In this document: in pieces, positions 49,188-61,687 of the stretch
Position numbering within the stretch: position 1 is the first letter of the stretch
Layout: each line of letters starts with the position of its first letter
Source of the DNA: Zetaproteobacteria bacterium CG06_land_8_20_14_3_00_59_53
Lineage (GTDB): Bacteria > Pseudomonadota > Zetaproteobacteria > Mariprofundales > Mariprofundaceae
NCBI GenBank assembly: GCA_002779605.1
Contig: PEWE01000030.1
Location: forward strand, 62,001 to 126,000
Reading direction: 5' to 3'
Length of the DNA stretch: 64,000 bases
Notes under the pieces: model-generated
Database searches by the model: none
What the model was told of the DNA's origin: nothing
The model's input: the letters and a program-made list of their open reading frames with translations, nothing else
Program-made: the position numbers and the translations under genes

Positions 49188-49801
49188 ACTTATTCGACTA
49201 TCTATTGCTGGCTATCGCCGGCTTTTCCATGGTGCTGTCCCTGTGGCGGGGCTTCGTGCGCGAGATCATCTCATTGATCGGCCTGGTGGCCGCCTTTATC
49301 GTGGCCGGCCGTGCATCCGGTGTGGCTACCGAAATGGTGCAGGACTGGATACCCAACGCCACGGCGGCAAGCCTCGCCGGCTTCGGCCTGGTGTTCGTCT
49401 GCGTGATGCTGGTCGTGGCCCTGATCGGCGCACTGATCCGCAAGCTGGTGGATATGGCCGACCTGACCGCTTCGGATCGCACCCTGGGCATGGTGTTCGG
49501 ACTGGCCCGCGGCCTGCTGCTGATCAGCCTGTTTTTCCTCGTTTACACCACCTATGCCAAACCCGACACCGTCTGGATGAAGAACAGCGTGCTCACCCCG
49601 TATGCCGTGCAGATGGGCAATATGCTCGGCAAGGCCATTCCCGAAGGCTATCCGTTCTCCCGTCAGGGCAAGGACGGCGCGAAGACGCCGGCCGCTACGC
49701 AGAGTAAACCGGCAGACAAGGCAGAACCCGGCAAGGCGCTCGACATCCCCTTGCCCGACCAGCAGCAACTGGAATCCATCATCAGGAAGAGTATGCAGTG
49801 A
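49184..49801 (+). CDS. cvpA: CvpA family protein
   Basis: 'LFDYLLLAIAGFSMVLSLWRGFVREIISLIGLVAAFIVA'; upstream of purF. Confidence 0.93.
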   Translation: MNLFDYLLLAIAGFSMVLSLWRGFVREIISLIGLVAAFIVAGRASGVATEMVQDWIPNATAASLAGFGLVFVCVMLVVALIGALIRKLVDMADLTASDRTLGMVFGLARGLLLISLFFLVYTTYAKPDTVWMKNSVLTPYAVQMGNMLGKAIPEGYPFSRQGKDGAKTPAATQSKPADKAEPGKALDIPLPDQQQLESIIRKSMQ

Positions 49802-51231
49802 GCGACACGCAGTTTGATCCACTGGACGATCATTTCCACGACGAGTGCGGCGTATTCGGCGTGTTCGACCACCCGGAAGCAGCCAATCTGACCTATCTGG
49901 GCCTTTACGCCCAGCAGCATCGCGGTCAGGAATCGGCGGGTATCGTGTGTACCGACGGGCAGCAGTTCAATTCGCATCGCGGCATGGGTCTGGTAGCCGA
50001 TGTGTTCAGCAAATCCGCGCTCAAGAAACTCAAGGGTCACCGCGCCATCGGCCATGTACGCTACTCCACCTCCGGCGATTCCGGCCTGCGCAACGCCCAG
50101 CCCTTCTCGTATGAATACGCACACGGCGGCATCGCCATGTGCCACAACGGCAATATCGTCAATGCACACGAATTGCGCCACGAGCTGGAGGCCATGGGCT
50201 CCATCTTCCAGTCCACCTCCGACACCGAGGTATTGATTCATCTGGTGGCCAGAAGCAAGGCCAAGATCATGCGCGAACGTCTGGCCGAGGCCGTGCTGCG
50301 TCTGCAGGGCGGCTTTTCGCTGCTGGTGCTGGTCGAGAAGCGTCTGGTCGGCGTGCGCGACCGCCATGGTCTGCGCCCGCTGGTGCTCGGCAAGCTTGAC
50401 GACTCCTGGGTACTGTCCTCCGAGACCTGTGCCTTCGATCTGATCGGCGCGACCTATGTGCGCGATGTCAAACCCGGCGAAATGGTGGTCATCGAGGAAA
50501 ACAGCATCGAAAGCTACATGCTCTTCGAGCACCCCGAGCCCCGCTTCTGCGTGTTCGAATATGTGTATTTCGCCCGTCCGGACTCCAATCTGGAAGGCGT
50601 GAACGTCTATCAGGCGCGCTACCGCATCGGTGAAGAACTGGCCAAAGAATCGCCGGCCGACGCCGATATCGTCATTCCGGTTCCCGATTCCGGCACCCCG
50701 CCGGCCATGGGCTTCGCCCACGCTGCCGGCCTGCCTTTCCAGATGGGCCTGATCCGCAACCATTATATCGGCCGCACCTTCATCGAGCCGAAACAGTCGA
50801 TCCGCAATTTCGGCGTGAAGCTCAAGCTCAACCCGAACCGCGAACTGATCGAGGGCAAGCGCGTCGTGCTGGTGGACGATTCCATCGTGCGCGGTACCAC
50901 CAGTCGCAAGCTGGTGGAAATGGTGCGCAAGGCCGGTGCCAAAGAGGTGCATATGCGCATCTCCAGCCCCCCGACCAAACATTCCTGTTACTACGGCATC
51001 GATACACCGGATGAAGACCAGCTGATGGCCAACAAGATGAACATCGAGGAGATGTGCAAGGCGCTGGGTGCCGACTCGCTGGCCTTCGTGTCCTACGAAG
51101 GCCTGTACCGGGCGGTCGGCAAGCCGCGCGAGGCGCATTGCGATGCCTGCTTCTCGGGTAATTACCCGGTGCCCATCGAGGCACCGCGCTCGCCGCAATT
51201 ATCCCTGCTGCACTTTATCAAACGCAAATAA
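49798..51231 (+). CDS. purF: Amidophosphoribosyltransferase
   Basis: 'DECGVFGVFDHPEAANLTYLGLYAQQHRGQESAGI', 'VVLVDDSIVRGTTSRKLV'. Confidence 0.98.
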   Translation: MSDTQFDPLDDHFHDECGVFGVFDHPEAANLTYLGLYAQQHRGQESAGIVCTDGQQFNSHRGMGLVADVFSKSALKKLKGHRAIGHVRYSTSGDSGLRNAQPFSYEYAHGGIAMCHNGNIVNAHELRHELEAMGSIFQSTSDTEVLIHLVARSKAKIMRERLAEAVLRLQGGFSLLVLVEKRLVGVRDRHGLRPLVLGKLDDSWVLSSETCAFDLIGATYVRDVKPGEMVVIEENSIESYMLFEHPEPRFCVFEYVYFARPDSNLEGVNVYQARYRIGEELAKESPADADIVIPVPDSGTPPAMGFAHAAGLPFQMGLIRNHYIGRTFIEPKQSIRNFGVKLKLNPNRELIEGKRVVLVDDSIVRGTTSRKLVEMVRKAGAKEVHMRISSPPTKHSCYYGIDTPDEDQLMANKMNIEEMCKALGADSLAFVSYEGLYRAVGKPREAHCDACFSGNYPVPIEAPRSPQLSLLHFIKRK

Positions 51232-51239
51232 TTCCAGGG

Positions 51240-51638
51240 TTGGAGCCGCCCGTGCCGGAACAGCAGCAAAGCTACCCGAAGAACAGACGGCCCCATCCCG
51301 TGCAGCGCGTCATCAAGGCCACGGGGTTCTCGATGCAGGGCCTGCGCTGGGCCTGGAAATACGAGCAGGCCATACGGCAGGAAATGATCGTTCTGCTTGT
51401 GCTCATCCCGGTCGCACTGTGGCTGGATGTATCCCCGCTGGAGCGTCTGCTGCTGCTGGGAAGCTGGGGGGTGGTGATCATCGTCGAGCTGCTCAACTCG
51501 GCCGTGGAGGCCACCGTGGACCGCATTGGTATCGAGCACCACAAGCTCTCCGGACGTGCCAAGGACATCGGTTCGGCGGCGGTGTTCTGCGCCATCCTGC
51601 TGGCCGCCTGCTCATGGCTGGTGATTCTGCTCAACTGA
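51240..51638 (+). CDS. dgkA: Diacylglycerol kinase
   Basis: 'AWKYEQAIRQEMIVLLVLIPVALWLD', 'VIIVELLNSAVEATVDRIG'; TTG start. Confidence 0.93.
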   Translation: MEPPVPEQQQSYPKNRRPHPVQRVIKATGFSMQGLRWAWKYEQAIRQEMIVLLVLIPVALWLDVSPLERLLLLGSWGVVIIVELLNSAVEATVDRIGIEHHKLSGRAKDIGSAAVFCAILLAACSWLVILLN

Positions 51639-51679
51639 CACAGGGATGACACCGGCCTGACACAAGCCTGACATCATAC

Positions 51680-52582
51680 ATGCACAGCCTGCCGGCTATG
51701 CTGCATGCCGACTTGGGAGACATCACTCCCGACAACCCGCTGAAACTCCGCTCCATCTGGCTTTCCGACATCCATCTCGGACACAACGGTTGTCAGGTGG
51801 ACTACCTGCTTGAGTTCCTGCGCTGCACCGAAACCAGACACCTGTATCTGGTCGGCGACATCATCGACATGTGGAGCATGCAGCGCCGGCTGTACTGGCC
51901 GCAGAAGCACAACAATGCGATTCGCGCCTTCCTCGGCAAAGCCAAGCATAAAACCAGGGTGGTGTTCGTGCCCGGTAACCACGACGAGAAGCTGCGCGAA
52001 TACTGCGGACTGGAATTCGGCAATATCAGCATCCAGAAACAGGCCGAGCACACGCTGGCCAACGGTAAAAAGCTATTGATGCTGCACGGCGACGAGTTCG
52101 ACGGCGTGATCGGCGCCAGCCGCTTTATCGGCAAGCTGGGCAGCGCCGCCTACGATGTGCTGCTCAGCATGAATCTTGTGCTGAACTGGTTCCGCCGGCA
52201 TCTCGGTTTCGGCCACTGGTCGCTCTCCGCCTATCTGAAGCTGAAGGTGAAGAACGCCGTCAAATTCATCAGCAGCTACGAGGAGGCCGTGACCCGCCAG
52301 GCCATCCGGCATCAGGTGGACGGCGTGATCTGCGGACATATCCATCATGCCGAGATCGCGCCGCTGAACGGCCTGCTGTACGGCAATTGCGGCGACTGGG
52401 TGGAAAGCTGCACGGCGCTGGTGGAAACAACGGACGGCACGCTATCCCTGCTGAAATGGAGCAGCGAACGCAAGCTGCTGCTGCAATTCGCGCCGGCTGA
52501 CTGGGCAGGCATTCCCTGCGTTGCGGATAAGCATATCCCAGGCAGAAGCGGCGTCAGCGCGCCCCTTGGAGAAAACGCATGA
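51680..52582 (+). CDS. LpxH-like UDP-2,3-diacylglucosamine diphosphatase family metallophosphoesterase
   Basis: 'SIWLSDIHLGHNGCQVDYLLEFL', 'VVFVPGNHDEKLREY', 'LHGDEFD', 'GVICGHIHHAEI'. Confidence 0.85.
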   Translation: MHSLPAMLHADLGDITPDNPLKLRSIWLSDIHLGHNGCQVDYLLEFLRCTETRHLYLVGDIIDMWSMQRRLYWPQKHNNAIRAFLGKAKHKTRVVFVPGNHDEKLREYCGLEFGNISIQKQAEHTLANGKKLLMLHGDEFDGVIGASRFIGKLGSAAYDVLLSMNLVLNWFRRHLGFGHWSLSAYLKLKVKNAVKFISSYEEAVTRQAIRHQVDGVICGHIHHAEIAPLNGLLYGNCGDWVESCTALVETTDGTLSLLKWSSERKLLLQFAPADWAGIPCVADKHIPGRSGVSAPLGENA

Positions 52583-53604
52583 AGATCGCCATCGTTAGCG
52601 ATGCCTGGCACCCGCAGATCAACGGCGTGGTCAACTCGATCCTGTACACCCGCGACGAACTGGAAAAATCCGGCCATCAGGTCGAGATGTTCACACCGCA
52701 GCAATTCAGAACAGTTCCCTGCCCGACCTACCCCTCCATCCGGCTCTCCGTGATGCCGGGCGGCAGGCTAACTCGCATGCTTGATGCCTATGCCCCTGAT
52801 ACCCTGCACATCGCCACCGAAGGCCCGCTGGGCATGGCGGCGCGCCGCTGGTGCAAAAAGCGCAAGCTTCGCTTCACCTCCGCCTACCACACGCAGTTTC
52901 CGCAATATGTCAGCCTGCGCATCCCGGTTCCGCTGTCCTGGGGTTATGGTGTGATGCGCTGGTTCCATGGCCACTCGCAGGCAATCATGGTGCCCACCGC
53001 CACGGTGAAAAAGGAGCTTGAGGAACAGGGCTTCGGCGACAGGGTGAAGCTCTGGTCGCGCGGCGTGGACACGAAGCTGTTCCGCCCGCAGCAGGGGGTG
53101 GATCTCGGCCTGCCGCGCCCGATCAATATGTACGTTGGCCGCGTGGCCGTGGAAAAGAATATCGGGGATTTTCTCGATCTCGATCTGCCCGGCAGCAAGC
53201 TGGTCATCGGTGACGGCCCCGATCTGGAAAAGCTGAAGAAGCAGCATCCGGAGGTCTGCTTCGTCGGCTTCAAGACCGGCGAGGATCTGGCCGCACACAT
53301 CGCCTGTGCTGATGTCTTCATCTTCCCCAGCCGCACCGACACCTTCGGTCTGGTACTGCTGGAGGCGCTGGCCTGCGGCGTGCCCGTCGCCGCCTATCCG
53401 GTGACCGGCCCGATCGATGTCATCACCAGCAAAAAAGTCGGCTGCCTCGACAACGACCTGAAGGCCGCCGCGCTCGCCGCCCTGAAGCTCAAGCGCGCCG
53501 ACTGCCGCGCCTATGCCCTGAACTACACCTGGGAAGCCGCCTCCCGCACCTTCGAATCCCTTCTGGTCCCCTGCAATCCTGAAGCCCAACCCGCCACGGC
53601 CTGA
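52579..53604 (+). CDS. GT4-family glycosyltransferase
   Basis: 'VSDAWHPQINGVVNSILYTRDELEKSGHQVEMFTP', 'MYVGRVAVEKNIGDFLDL', 'FPSRTDTFGLVLLEALACGVPVAAY'. Confidence 0.92.
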   Translation: MKIAIVSDAWHPQINGVVNSILYTRDELEKSGHQVEMFTPQQFRTVPCPTYPSIRLSVMPGGRLTRMLDAYAPDTLHIATEGPLGMAARRWCKKRKLRFTSAYHTQFPQYVSLRIPVPLSWGYGVMRWFHGHSQAIMVPTATVKKELEEQGFGDRVKLWSRGVDTKLFRPQQGVDLGLPRPINMYVGRVAVEKNIGDFLDLDLPGSKLVIGDGPDLEKLKKQHPEVCFVGFKTGEDLAAHIACADVFIFPSRTDTFGLVLLEALACGVPVAAYPVTGPIDVITSKKVGCLDNDLKAAALAALKLKRADCRAYALNYTWEAASRTFESLLVPCNPEAQPATA

Positions 53605-53686
53605 CAGTCGGTCCGCCACCTCGATTCACCCTGACCGGCCGTTCCCGGCGGACCTGGACCGGTCGGAATCAACGTCACCTTAAATG

Positions 53687-53713
53687 AAAAACGGACCGCA
53701 AGCGGCCCGTTTT
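53687..53713. terminator. Bidirectional terminator between convergent genes
   Basis: AAAAACGGaCCGCAAGCGGcCCGTTTT hairpin with flanking A/T tracts. Confidence 0.75.
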
Positions 53714-53744
53714 GATTGCATTAAAAGCAGGGGATGTCCCTGCG

Positions 53745-55683
<1,939 letters not shown>

Positions 55684-55711
55684 GCCGGATCCTCTACCCG
55701 ACCTGTCCGCT

Positions 55712-58345
55712 TTATCGCCCGGCCGCGGATTGCAGAAAGCCGTTCAGCGAAGGCCAGCGACCACCGAGTCCGGTTCGCAGTGATACATCACCCTGCCGCA
55801 CATCCAGTGCACCGCTCACATCACCCTGTGCACTGAGGGTCGCCTCGCCTTTTGCCGTCATGCTGTCCCTGTTGAAAACCAGCCTGCGGAATTGCAGTGC
55901 ATCGTCGGTGAAACGGAAACGCACATTCAACCTGTCGAACCGGTCTCCATCGACCAGCTTCGCTGCCGCATCGTCAAGCCACAGAATATGGTGCGCAGCC
56001 CTGGCTTCCTTCCACAGCCCCCGATGGATCTCGATATCTCCATTGCCTCTCCACGGCCCGCTACCCACAGGCAGGGAACCGGCAAGCCGGGCATTGGCGA
56101 AGATGTAGCCGTTCATCGTCGCTCCCGTTGCATCGGACATCCCCTGCAACTGATTCAGACGCACTGCACTCATCCCCAGCAGACCTGAAAAATGGATGCC
56201 GCCGGGCACGCCCTTGATCTCCATGCTGCGGCTCTGCACAAGACCGCCTTCAAGCCCCCCGCTCACATGATCCAGCTTCAGGGAAGCCTTGCGGGCGACG
56301 AAGCCCCCCTTCATCCCCTTCCAGACATTATCGTTCCACAGCATATCGGTTTGTTTGAAGCGCCCGCGGATATCGGCCTCGCGCAGCCAGTCCGGCAAGG
56401 ATGCCTCGGGGCTCCATTTGAATCCGGCACGCAGGATATTCACGCTGCCGCGCAATCTCCCCAGATCAAGATCGGCTGTAAGCTCGGCAAAATCCGTGCC
56501 CCGCTGCCAGTTCAGTTTCTCCGCTTTCAGATGCCCTGCTTTCAGACCGAGCGGGCCGCTGAACGACTGGTCTTCAAAACCGAAGCGATCCAGCTGCAGA
56601 TGGCCGCTGGCTGCTGCAAGCCGGGTCCGCATGTCCATCCCGGCACCGGCCACGACATCTGCCACATCACCCCTGATCGCCCCCCGCCATCCTGCCAGCA
56701 CCCCGGGAAGCAGCACGCCCTGAGCCTTCAGCTTATCCAAATCAAGCTGTGCACCGGCCACAGACAATTGCAGGGGCGCATCGGAGAAGGCCAGTTGCAA
56801 CTTACCCAGCTTGCTTTCCCCCAACCGGACCCCGACCAGTTCCAAGCGGCTGGACTCCGGCTCACACCGGTATGTACCGCTCAAGCCGGCAGCCACCCCC
56901 GCCGGCTTGGCGAAAGCCTTTCCGAAAGCAATGGCGGCATCAGCCGCAGTCAGGTCAAAGTGCAAACTGCTATCCCCGTCCTTCGCCATCCAATCCACAG
57001 AACCATTCATGATGCCGGAACCGGAAATCGGCACTGGCTCACCCGTGGCAGCCGTCAAACCGGAACGCTGTAACAGGACGCCGCCGATGGAGGACCATAT
57101 GCCATTGAGTTCAAGCAATCGGGCGGAAACACTGAATGCGTCATCCTTCTGTTGCAGCCGTGTTATCTCGATCGATCCAAGGGATGTATCGACGGGCTGA
57201 ATCACGGCATGTCCGAGCAGGAATCGCTCCGGCGACTCCATATGCAGCCCGGAGAGCTCCATCTGCGAATCCGGCAGATGGGTTTTCCCCCACTTCATCG
57301 AGCGCAGTGCCACCTTGCCGTTCAGGTTCCAACCATCGCCCATCTCGCTGAGTTCAACCCTTCCATCCAGCTTGCCCTGCAACGGAATATCAATCCCCCC
57401 CGCCTTGAGAATCAGTCCGGGATTGGCAGCACGGGTTTCAATTTCAAGTCCGCAGGGATGTCCCGACTCGCAACCACCGAGCAGAACAAGCCGTGTCTTC
57501 TCACCGAATTGAACAAAGGCATCGTGCAAGCGAAAATCTTCCAGACTGCTGCCGCTCACCTTGCCTCGCCATGACAACTCCGGCAACTCGGCATGTTCGT
57601 CCCGGGTCAACATGTTTCCGAACCAGGACCATTGACCTGCTGCATCAAGGCTAAACGTCAGCGAGGCATCAAGGACATCGTAGTGCAACGATGGAAGCGG
57701 TAACCCGGCAATATTCGCCAGCTGCAATTGCGTCGCGGAAATACGGCCGAAAACCCTGTCCCCGGCACCGTTTCCGGAACGGATATATCCCTGTGATGAA
57801 AAATCACCGCCTGCATAGCGGCTTTGTACTTCCCAGGTGGTCTGCTGCTCGCGATCGATGCGTCGCAATGTGGCCGCCACCTCGTCAGCCAGAACCTCGT
57901 CGCGAAGCTCGATCCGGCCCTGACGGAAGCTCAGCAACGGTGTCTGCTGCATCAGCCGTGCAACCAGCGGCCCGGAAAACAACTCGGCAGGTGGGATAGT
58001 CCCGGACAGTCGCAGTACCGGATGTACCATATCCACCCCGGAAACCCGCAGATCGCCGATCAGCAGCGAGCCGATGGAGAGATCGAAGCGTACCACATCC
58101 GCTTGCAGCTCCCAGTCGCCACCCGGCCCGTCCAGCTTCAGATTGCTGATTTTCAGGCTGACGCCATGCTGCAGGCTCAGGCGGGTCTTGCCGCCATGGA
58201 CCGTCCTGCCGGTCACCTGCTCGAGCTGGGCCTCGACCTGCGCATGCAAGGCGGCATCATCCAGACGAATGAATGCCACGATGAACGCAACACCCACCAG
58301 CAGCAGTGCGCCGAACAAGCCCCTGCGCAGCCACCGCCGCTTCAA
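55712..58345 (-). CDS. AsmA/YhdP-like large inner-membrane protein
   Basis: 877 aa; N-terminal TM then 'LEQVTGRTVHGGKTRLSLQHGVSLKISNLKLDGPGGDWELQADVVRFDLSIGSLL' AsmA-like. Confidence 0.78.
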   Translation of the reverse strand: MKRRWLRRGLFGALLLVGVAFIVAFIRLDDAALHAQVEAQLEQVTGRTVHGGKTRLSLQHGVSLKISNLKLDGPGGDWELQADVVRFDLSIGSLLIGDLRVSGVDMVHPVLRLSGTIPPAELFSGPLVARLMQQTPLLSFRQGRIELRDEVLADEVAATLRRIDREQQTTWEVQSRYAGGDFSSQGYIRSGNGAGDRVFGRISATQLQLANIAGLPLPSLHYDVLDASLTFSLDAAGQWSWFGNMLTRDEHAELPELSWRGKVSGSSLEDFRLHDAFVQFGEKTRLVLLGGCESGHPCGLEIETRAANPGLILKAGGIDIPLQGKLDGRVELSEMGDGWNLNGKVALRSMKWGKTHLPDSQMELSGLHMESPERFLLGHAVIQPVDTSLGSIEITRLQQKDDAFSVSARLLELNGIWSSIGGVLLQRSGLTAATGEPVPISGSGIMNGSVDWMAKDGDSSLHFDLTAADAAIAFGKAFAKPAGVAAGLSGTYRCEPESSRLELVGVRLGESKLGKLQLAFSDAPLQLSVAGAQLDLDKLKAQGVLLPGVLAGWRGAIRGDVADVVAGAGMDMRTRLAAASGHLQLDRFGFEDQSFSGPLGLKAGHLKAEKLNWQRGTDFAELTADLDLGRLRGSVNILRAGFKWSPEASLPDWLREADIRGRFKQTDMLWNDNVWKGMKGGFVARKASLKLDHVSGGLEGGLVQSRSMEIKGVPGGIHFSGLLGMSAVRLNQLQGMSDATGATMNGYIFANARLAGSLPVGSGPWRGNGDIEIHRGLWKEARAAHHILWLDDAAAKLVDGDRFDRLNVRFRFTDDALQFRRLVFNRDSMTAKGEATLSAQGDVSGALDVRQGDVSLRTGLGGRWPSLNGFLQSAAGR

Positions 58346-58349
58346 GACA

Positions 58350-59780
58350 TCAACCCTTGAGAAGCTCTTTCAACCGTTCGTTGACCAGTCCGGGACTGGC
58401 CTGTCCCTTCGATGCCTTCATGACCTGACCGACAAAGAAACCGAACAGCTTGTCCTTACCGCTGCGGAAGCCCTCGACATGCTCGGGGTTGGCTGCCATA
58501 ACCTGCAGGATGATGGCGTCGATGGAACCGGTATCGGTCACCTGTTTCAGCCCCCTGGCCTCGATGACCGTATCGGCATCCCCTTCGCCCTGCATCATGG
58601 CATCGAGCACATCCTTGGCGATCTTGCCGGAGATGGTGTTGTCGGCGATGCGATCGAGCAGTCCTGCCAGCTGCTGCGGCGAGACCGGCGAATCCACGAT
58701 ATCCGAGCCCTGCTCCTTGAGACGGCCGAGCAGTTCATTGGCCATCCAGTTCGCACAGCGCTTCGGATCGGCCGGATGGGCTGCGACCAGTGCCTCGTAC
58801 CAGCCTGCCAGTTCGCGTGTCTGGGAAAGCACATCGGCATCGTAGCTGGACAGCCCGAACTCGGACTCGAAACGGGCGCGCAGCTGACCGGGAAGCTCCG
58901 GCATGCCGGCCTTGATTCCGTCCACTTCCTGCTGCGAGATACGCAGCGGCGGAAGGTCCGGATCGGGGAAATAGCGGTAATCGTGCGCCTCTTCCTTGCC
59001 GCGCATCGAACGGCTCTCGCCCTTGGTCGAATCGTACAGGCGGGTTTCCTGCACCACGCTTCCCCCGTCCTCGATCAGCTCGATCTGGCGTGCCACCTCG
59101 TATTCGATGGCCTGCTTGATGAAGCGGAAGGAGTTCAGGTTCTTCAGCTCGGCACGCGTGCCGAACGGCTCGCCCGGGCGACGCACCGACACGTTGGCAT
59201 CGCAGCGGAACTGCCCTTTCTCCATATCTGCGCCCGACACATCCAGGAAGCGCACCAGCTGGTGCAGCTGCTTGAGATAGGCCACGGCCTCATCGGCCGA
59301 ACGCATATCCGGCTCGGAAACGATCTCCATCAGCGGCACGCCGCTGCGGTTCAGATCGATATGCGATACGCCCTCGAGTCCCTCGTGCATGGACTTACCG
59401 GCATCCTCCTCGATATGGATGCGGGTGACGCCGATACGCTTCTCGCCATCGGCCACGGGGATATCCAGATAACCGTGCTCGACGATGGGGATGGAGAACT
59501 GGCTGATCTGGTAGCCCTTGGGCAGATCCGGATAGAAGTAGTTCTTGCGGTCGAACTTCGATTCCAGATTGATGGTGGCGTTAATGGCCAGACCTGTCAG
59601 TGCGGTCTTGCGCGCCACCTCCATATTCAGCACCGGCAACTGGCCCGGCATGCCGAGGCAGACCGGGCAGGTCTGCGTGTTCGGCTCGGCCCCGAAGGAC
59701 GTGGAGCAGCCGCAGAATGCCTTGGTATTGGTGTTGACCTGTACATGGACCTCAAGTCCGATGACTGTTTCCCAACTCAT
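58350..59780 (-). CDS. gatB: Asp-tRNA(Asn)/Glu-tRNA(Gln) amidotransferase subunit B
   Basis: '[44 protein letters not shown]'. Confidence 0.98.
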   Translation of the reverse strand: MSWETVIGLEVHVQVNTNTKAFCGCSTSFGAEPNTQTCPVCLGMPGQLPVLNMEVARKTALTGLAINATINLESKFDRKNYFYPDLPKGYQISQFSIPIVEHGYLDIPVADGEKRIGVTRIHIEEDAGKSMHEGLEGVSHIDLNRSGVPLMEIVSEPDMRSADEAVAYLKQLHQLVRFLDVSGADMEKGQFRCDANVSVRRPGEPFGTRAELKNLNSFRFIKQAIEYEVARQIELIEDGGSVVQETRLYDSTKGESRSMRGKEEAHDYRYFPDPDLPPLRISQQEVDGIKAGMPELPGQLRARFESEFGLSSYDADVLSQTRELAGWYEALVAAHPADPKRCANWMANELLGRLKEQGSDIVDSPVSPQQLAGLLDRIADNTISGKIAKDVLDAMMQGEGDADTVIEARGLKQVTDTGSIDAIILQVMAANPEHVEGFRSGKDKLFGFFVGQVMKASKGQASPGLVNERLKELLKG

Positions 59781-61246
59781 GCTGCACCTCCGAAGGAAGC
59801 GGGGGCTTTTGTCGTCCAGTCCGTCGCTGCCTCATATGCACTGCCGGCTGCCAGCAGCACGTCCTCGCGCCATGCCGGCGCGATCCACTGCAGACCGACA
59901 GGCAGGCCGCCCACGAAACCGCAAGGCTGGCTCATGCCGGGAAGTCCCGCGAGGTTCAGTGCGATGGTAAAGATATCGGACAGATACATGGTGATCGGAT
60001 CGTCAGCCTTTTCGCCGATCTTGAAGGCCGGGATCGGGCTGGTCGGGGTGGCGATGATGTCCACCTTGTCAAAGGCATCGAGGAAGTCCTGACGGATCAG
60101 GGTGCGCACCTGCTGCGCCTTCAGGTAATAGGCATCGTAGTAACCGGAGGACAGCGCGAAGGTGCCGGTCAGGATGCGGCGTTTGACCTCATCGCCGAAG
60201 CCCTCGTCACGGCTGCGCGTGTACATATCCAGCAGATCATCCGGATTCTCGCAGCGATGCCCGAAACGTACACCGTCGTAGCGCGACAGATTGGCCGAGG
60301 CCTCGGACGGGGCGATCACATAATAGGCGGCGACTGCGTATTTGGTATGAGGCAGCGAGATATCGACGATCTCGGCACCGAGTTCCACGCACTTTGCCAG
60401 CGCATCCTCAACAGACTTGCGTACAGCGGCATCCATGCCATCGACGAAATATTCCTTGGGCTTGCCGATCTTCAGGCCTTTCATGTCGCGGCCTTCGCAG
60501 GCCTTCAGCCAATCGACTGCCGGTGCATCCACCACCGAGGTGGAATCGCCGGAATCATGCCCGCACAGCACTGCCGAGATCATCGCCGTATCCTTCACGG
60601 TACGGGTCATCGGGCCTGCCTGATCCAGCGAGGAGGCAAAGGCGATGATGCCGCGACGCGATACGCGTCCATAGGTCGGTTTCAAACCCGTGATGCCGCA
60701 GACCGCAGCCGGCTGACGGATGGAGCCACCGGTATCGGTGCCCAGCGCTGCCGGTGCCAGACCGCCGGCCACGGCGGAAGCCGAACCACCGGAGGAACCG
60801 CCCGGAATGCGCGCGGTGTCCCAGGGATTGCGGCACGGGCCGAAGGCACTGGTCTCGGTGGATGAGCCCATGGCGAACTCGTCCATATTGGTTTTGCCGA
60901 GCAGCACGGCGCCGGCGTTCTTCAGGCGAGTGATGACATGCGCATCGTAGGGTGCATGAAAGCCCTTGAGGATGTTCGAACAGCAGGTGGTCGGACCATC
61001 CTGCGTGCAGAAGATGTCCTTGATGGCGATCGGCAGGCCCTCGAGCTCGCGTGCACCGTGCTTGGCGCGGTGGGCATCGGAAGCCTTCGCCTGATCGAGG
61101 ATGTGCTGATGATCCACATCCACGAAGGCATTGAGTTCGCCGTTATATGCATCGATACGGGCCAGATAGAGCTTCGCCAGCTCGACAGCTGTGGTTTCGC
61201 CGGCATCAAGCCGGGCTTTCAGGTCGGATAGGGTGGAAAATGGCAT
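59777..61246 (-). CDS. gatA: Asp-tRNA(Asn)/Glu-tRNA(Gln) amidotransferase subunit A
   Basis: '[24 protein letters not shown]', '[33 protein letters not shown]'. Confidence 0.98.
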   Translation of the reverse strand: MPFSTLSDLKARLDAGETTAVELAKLYLARIDAYNGELNAFVDVDHQHILDQAKASDAHRAKHGARELEGLPIAIKDIFCTQDGPTTCCSNILKGFHAPYDAHVITRLKNAGAVLLGKTNMDEFAMGSSTETSAFGPCRNPWDTARIPGGSSGGSASAVAGGLAPAALGTDTGGSIRQPAAVCGITGLKPTYGRVSRRGIIAFASSLDQAGPMTRTVKDTAMISAVLCGHDSGDSTSVVDAPAVDWLKACEGRDMKGLKIGKPKEYFVDGMDAAVRKSVEDALAKCVELGAEIVDISLPHTKYAVAAYYVIAPSEASANLSRYDGVRFGHRCENPDDLLDMYTRSRDEGFGDEVKRRILTGTFALSSGYYDAYYLKAQQVRTLIRQDFLDAFDKVDIIATPTSPIPAFKIGEKADDPITMYLSDIFTIALNLAGLPGMSQPCGFVGGLPVGLQWIAPAWREDVLLAAGSAYEAATDWTTKAPASFGGAA

Positions 61247-61248
61247 GG

Positions 61249-61527
61249 TTACTCGATCACCTTCGGGACGACATACAGTCCGGATTCAGTATTGGGGGCG
61301 GGCTTCTGCAGGGTATCGCGGCGGTTGGCATTGCTCACGGCATCGACCCGCTGCGGCATGGCCACATCGTGCGGATGCGCAGTCGGCTTGACACCTGTGG
61401 TGTCCACCTCCGAGAGCTGCTCGATATATCCGAGAATATTACCCAGCTGCGGGCCGAGATGCGCCGCCTCTTTATCGGTCAGACGGATGCGTGACAGCAT
61501 CGCCACCTTGTGTACGTCAATGTCCAT
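61249..61527 (-). CDS. gatC: Asp-tRNA(Asn)/Glu-tRNA(Gln) amidotransferase subunit C
   Basis: 'VHKVAMLSRIRLTDKEAAHLGPQLGNILGYIEQLSEVDTTGVKPTAHP'. Confidence 0.97.
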   Translation of the reverse strand: MDIDVHKVAMLSRIRLTDKEAAHLGPQLGNILGYIEQLSEVDTTGVKPTAHPHDVAMPQRVDAVSNANRRDTLQKPAPNTESGLYVVPKVIE

Positions 61528-61687
61528 GGTTCAAGCCTCGTCGGTTGTCATTCATGTTCTGAAAATGGGATGGCAAAGCATAACCCCCCGCGCCGCCGCA
61601 CTCCAGCAGCGAAGCGACGGAGTCAGGCTATCTGGCATCTTTTCTCAAAGCACCCTATGCTGCGTGCAGCGGAAGCAAGGGGTGGCC

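Noticed and set aside
49663-51198. 511-aa minus-strand ORF antisense to purF
   Set aside because: Shadow of purF with typical His/Gly/Asp-rich antisense composition.
58074-60092. 672-aa plus-strand ORF antisense to the AsmA-like gene and gatB
   Set aside because: Covers two confidently identified minus-strand genes; antisense shadow ORF.
61292-61687. 132-aa N-terminal extension of the Slt ORF
   Set aside because: Runs antisense over gatC; a proper signal peptide starts at 61688.
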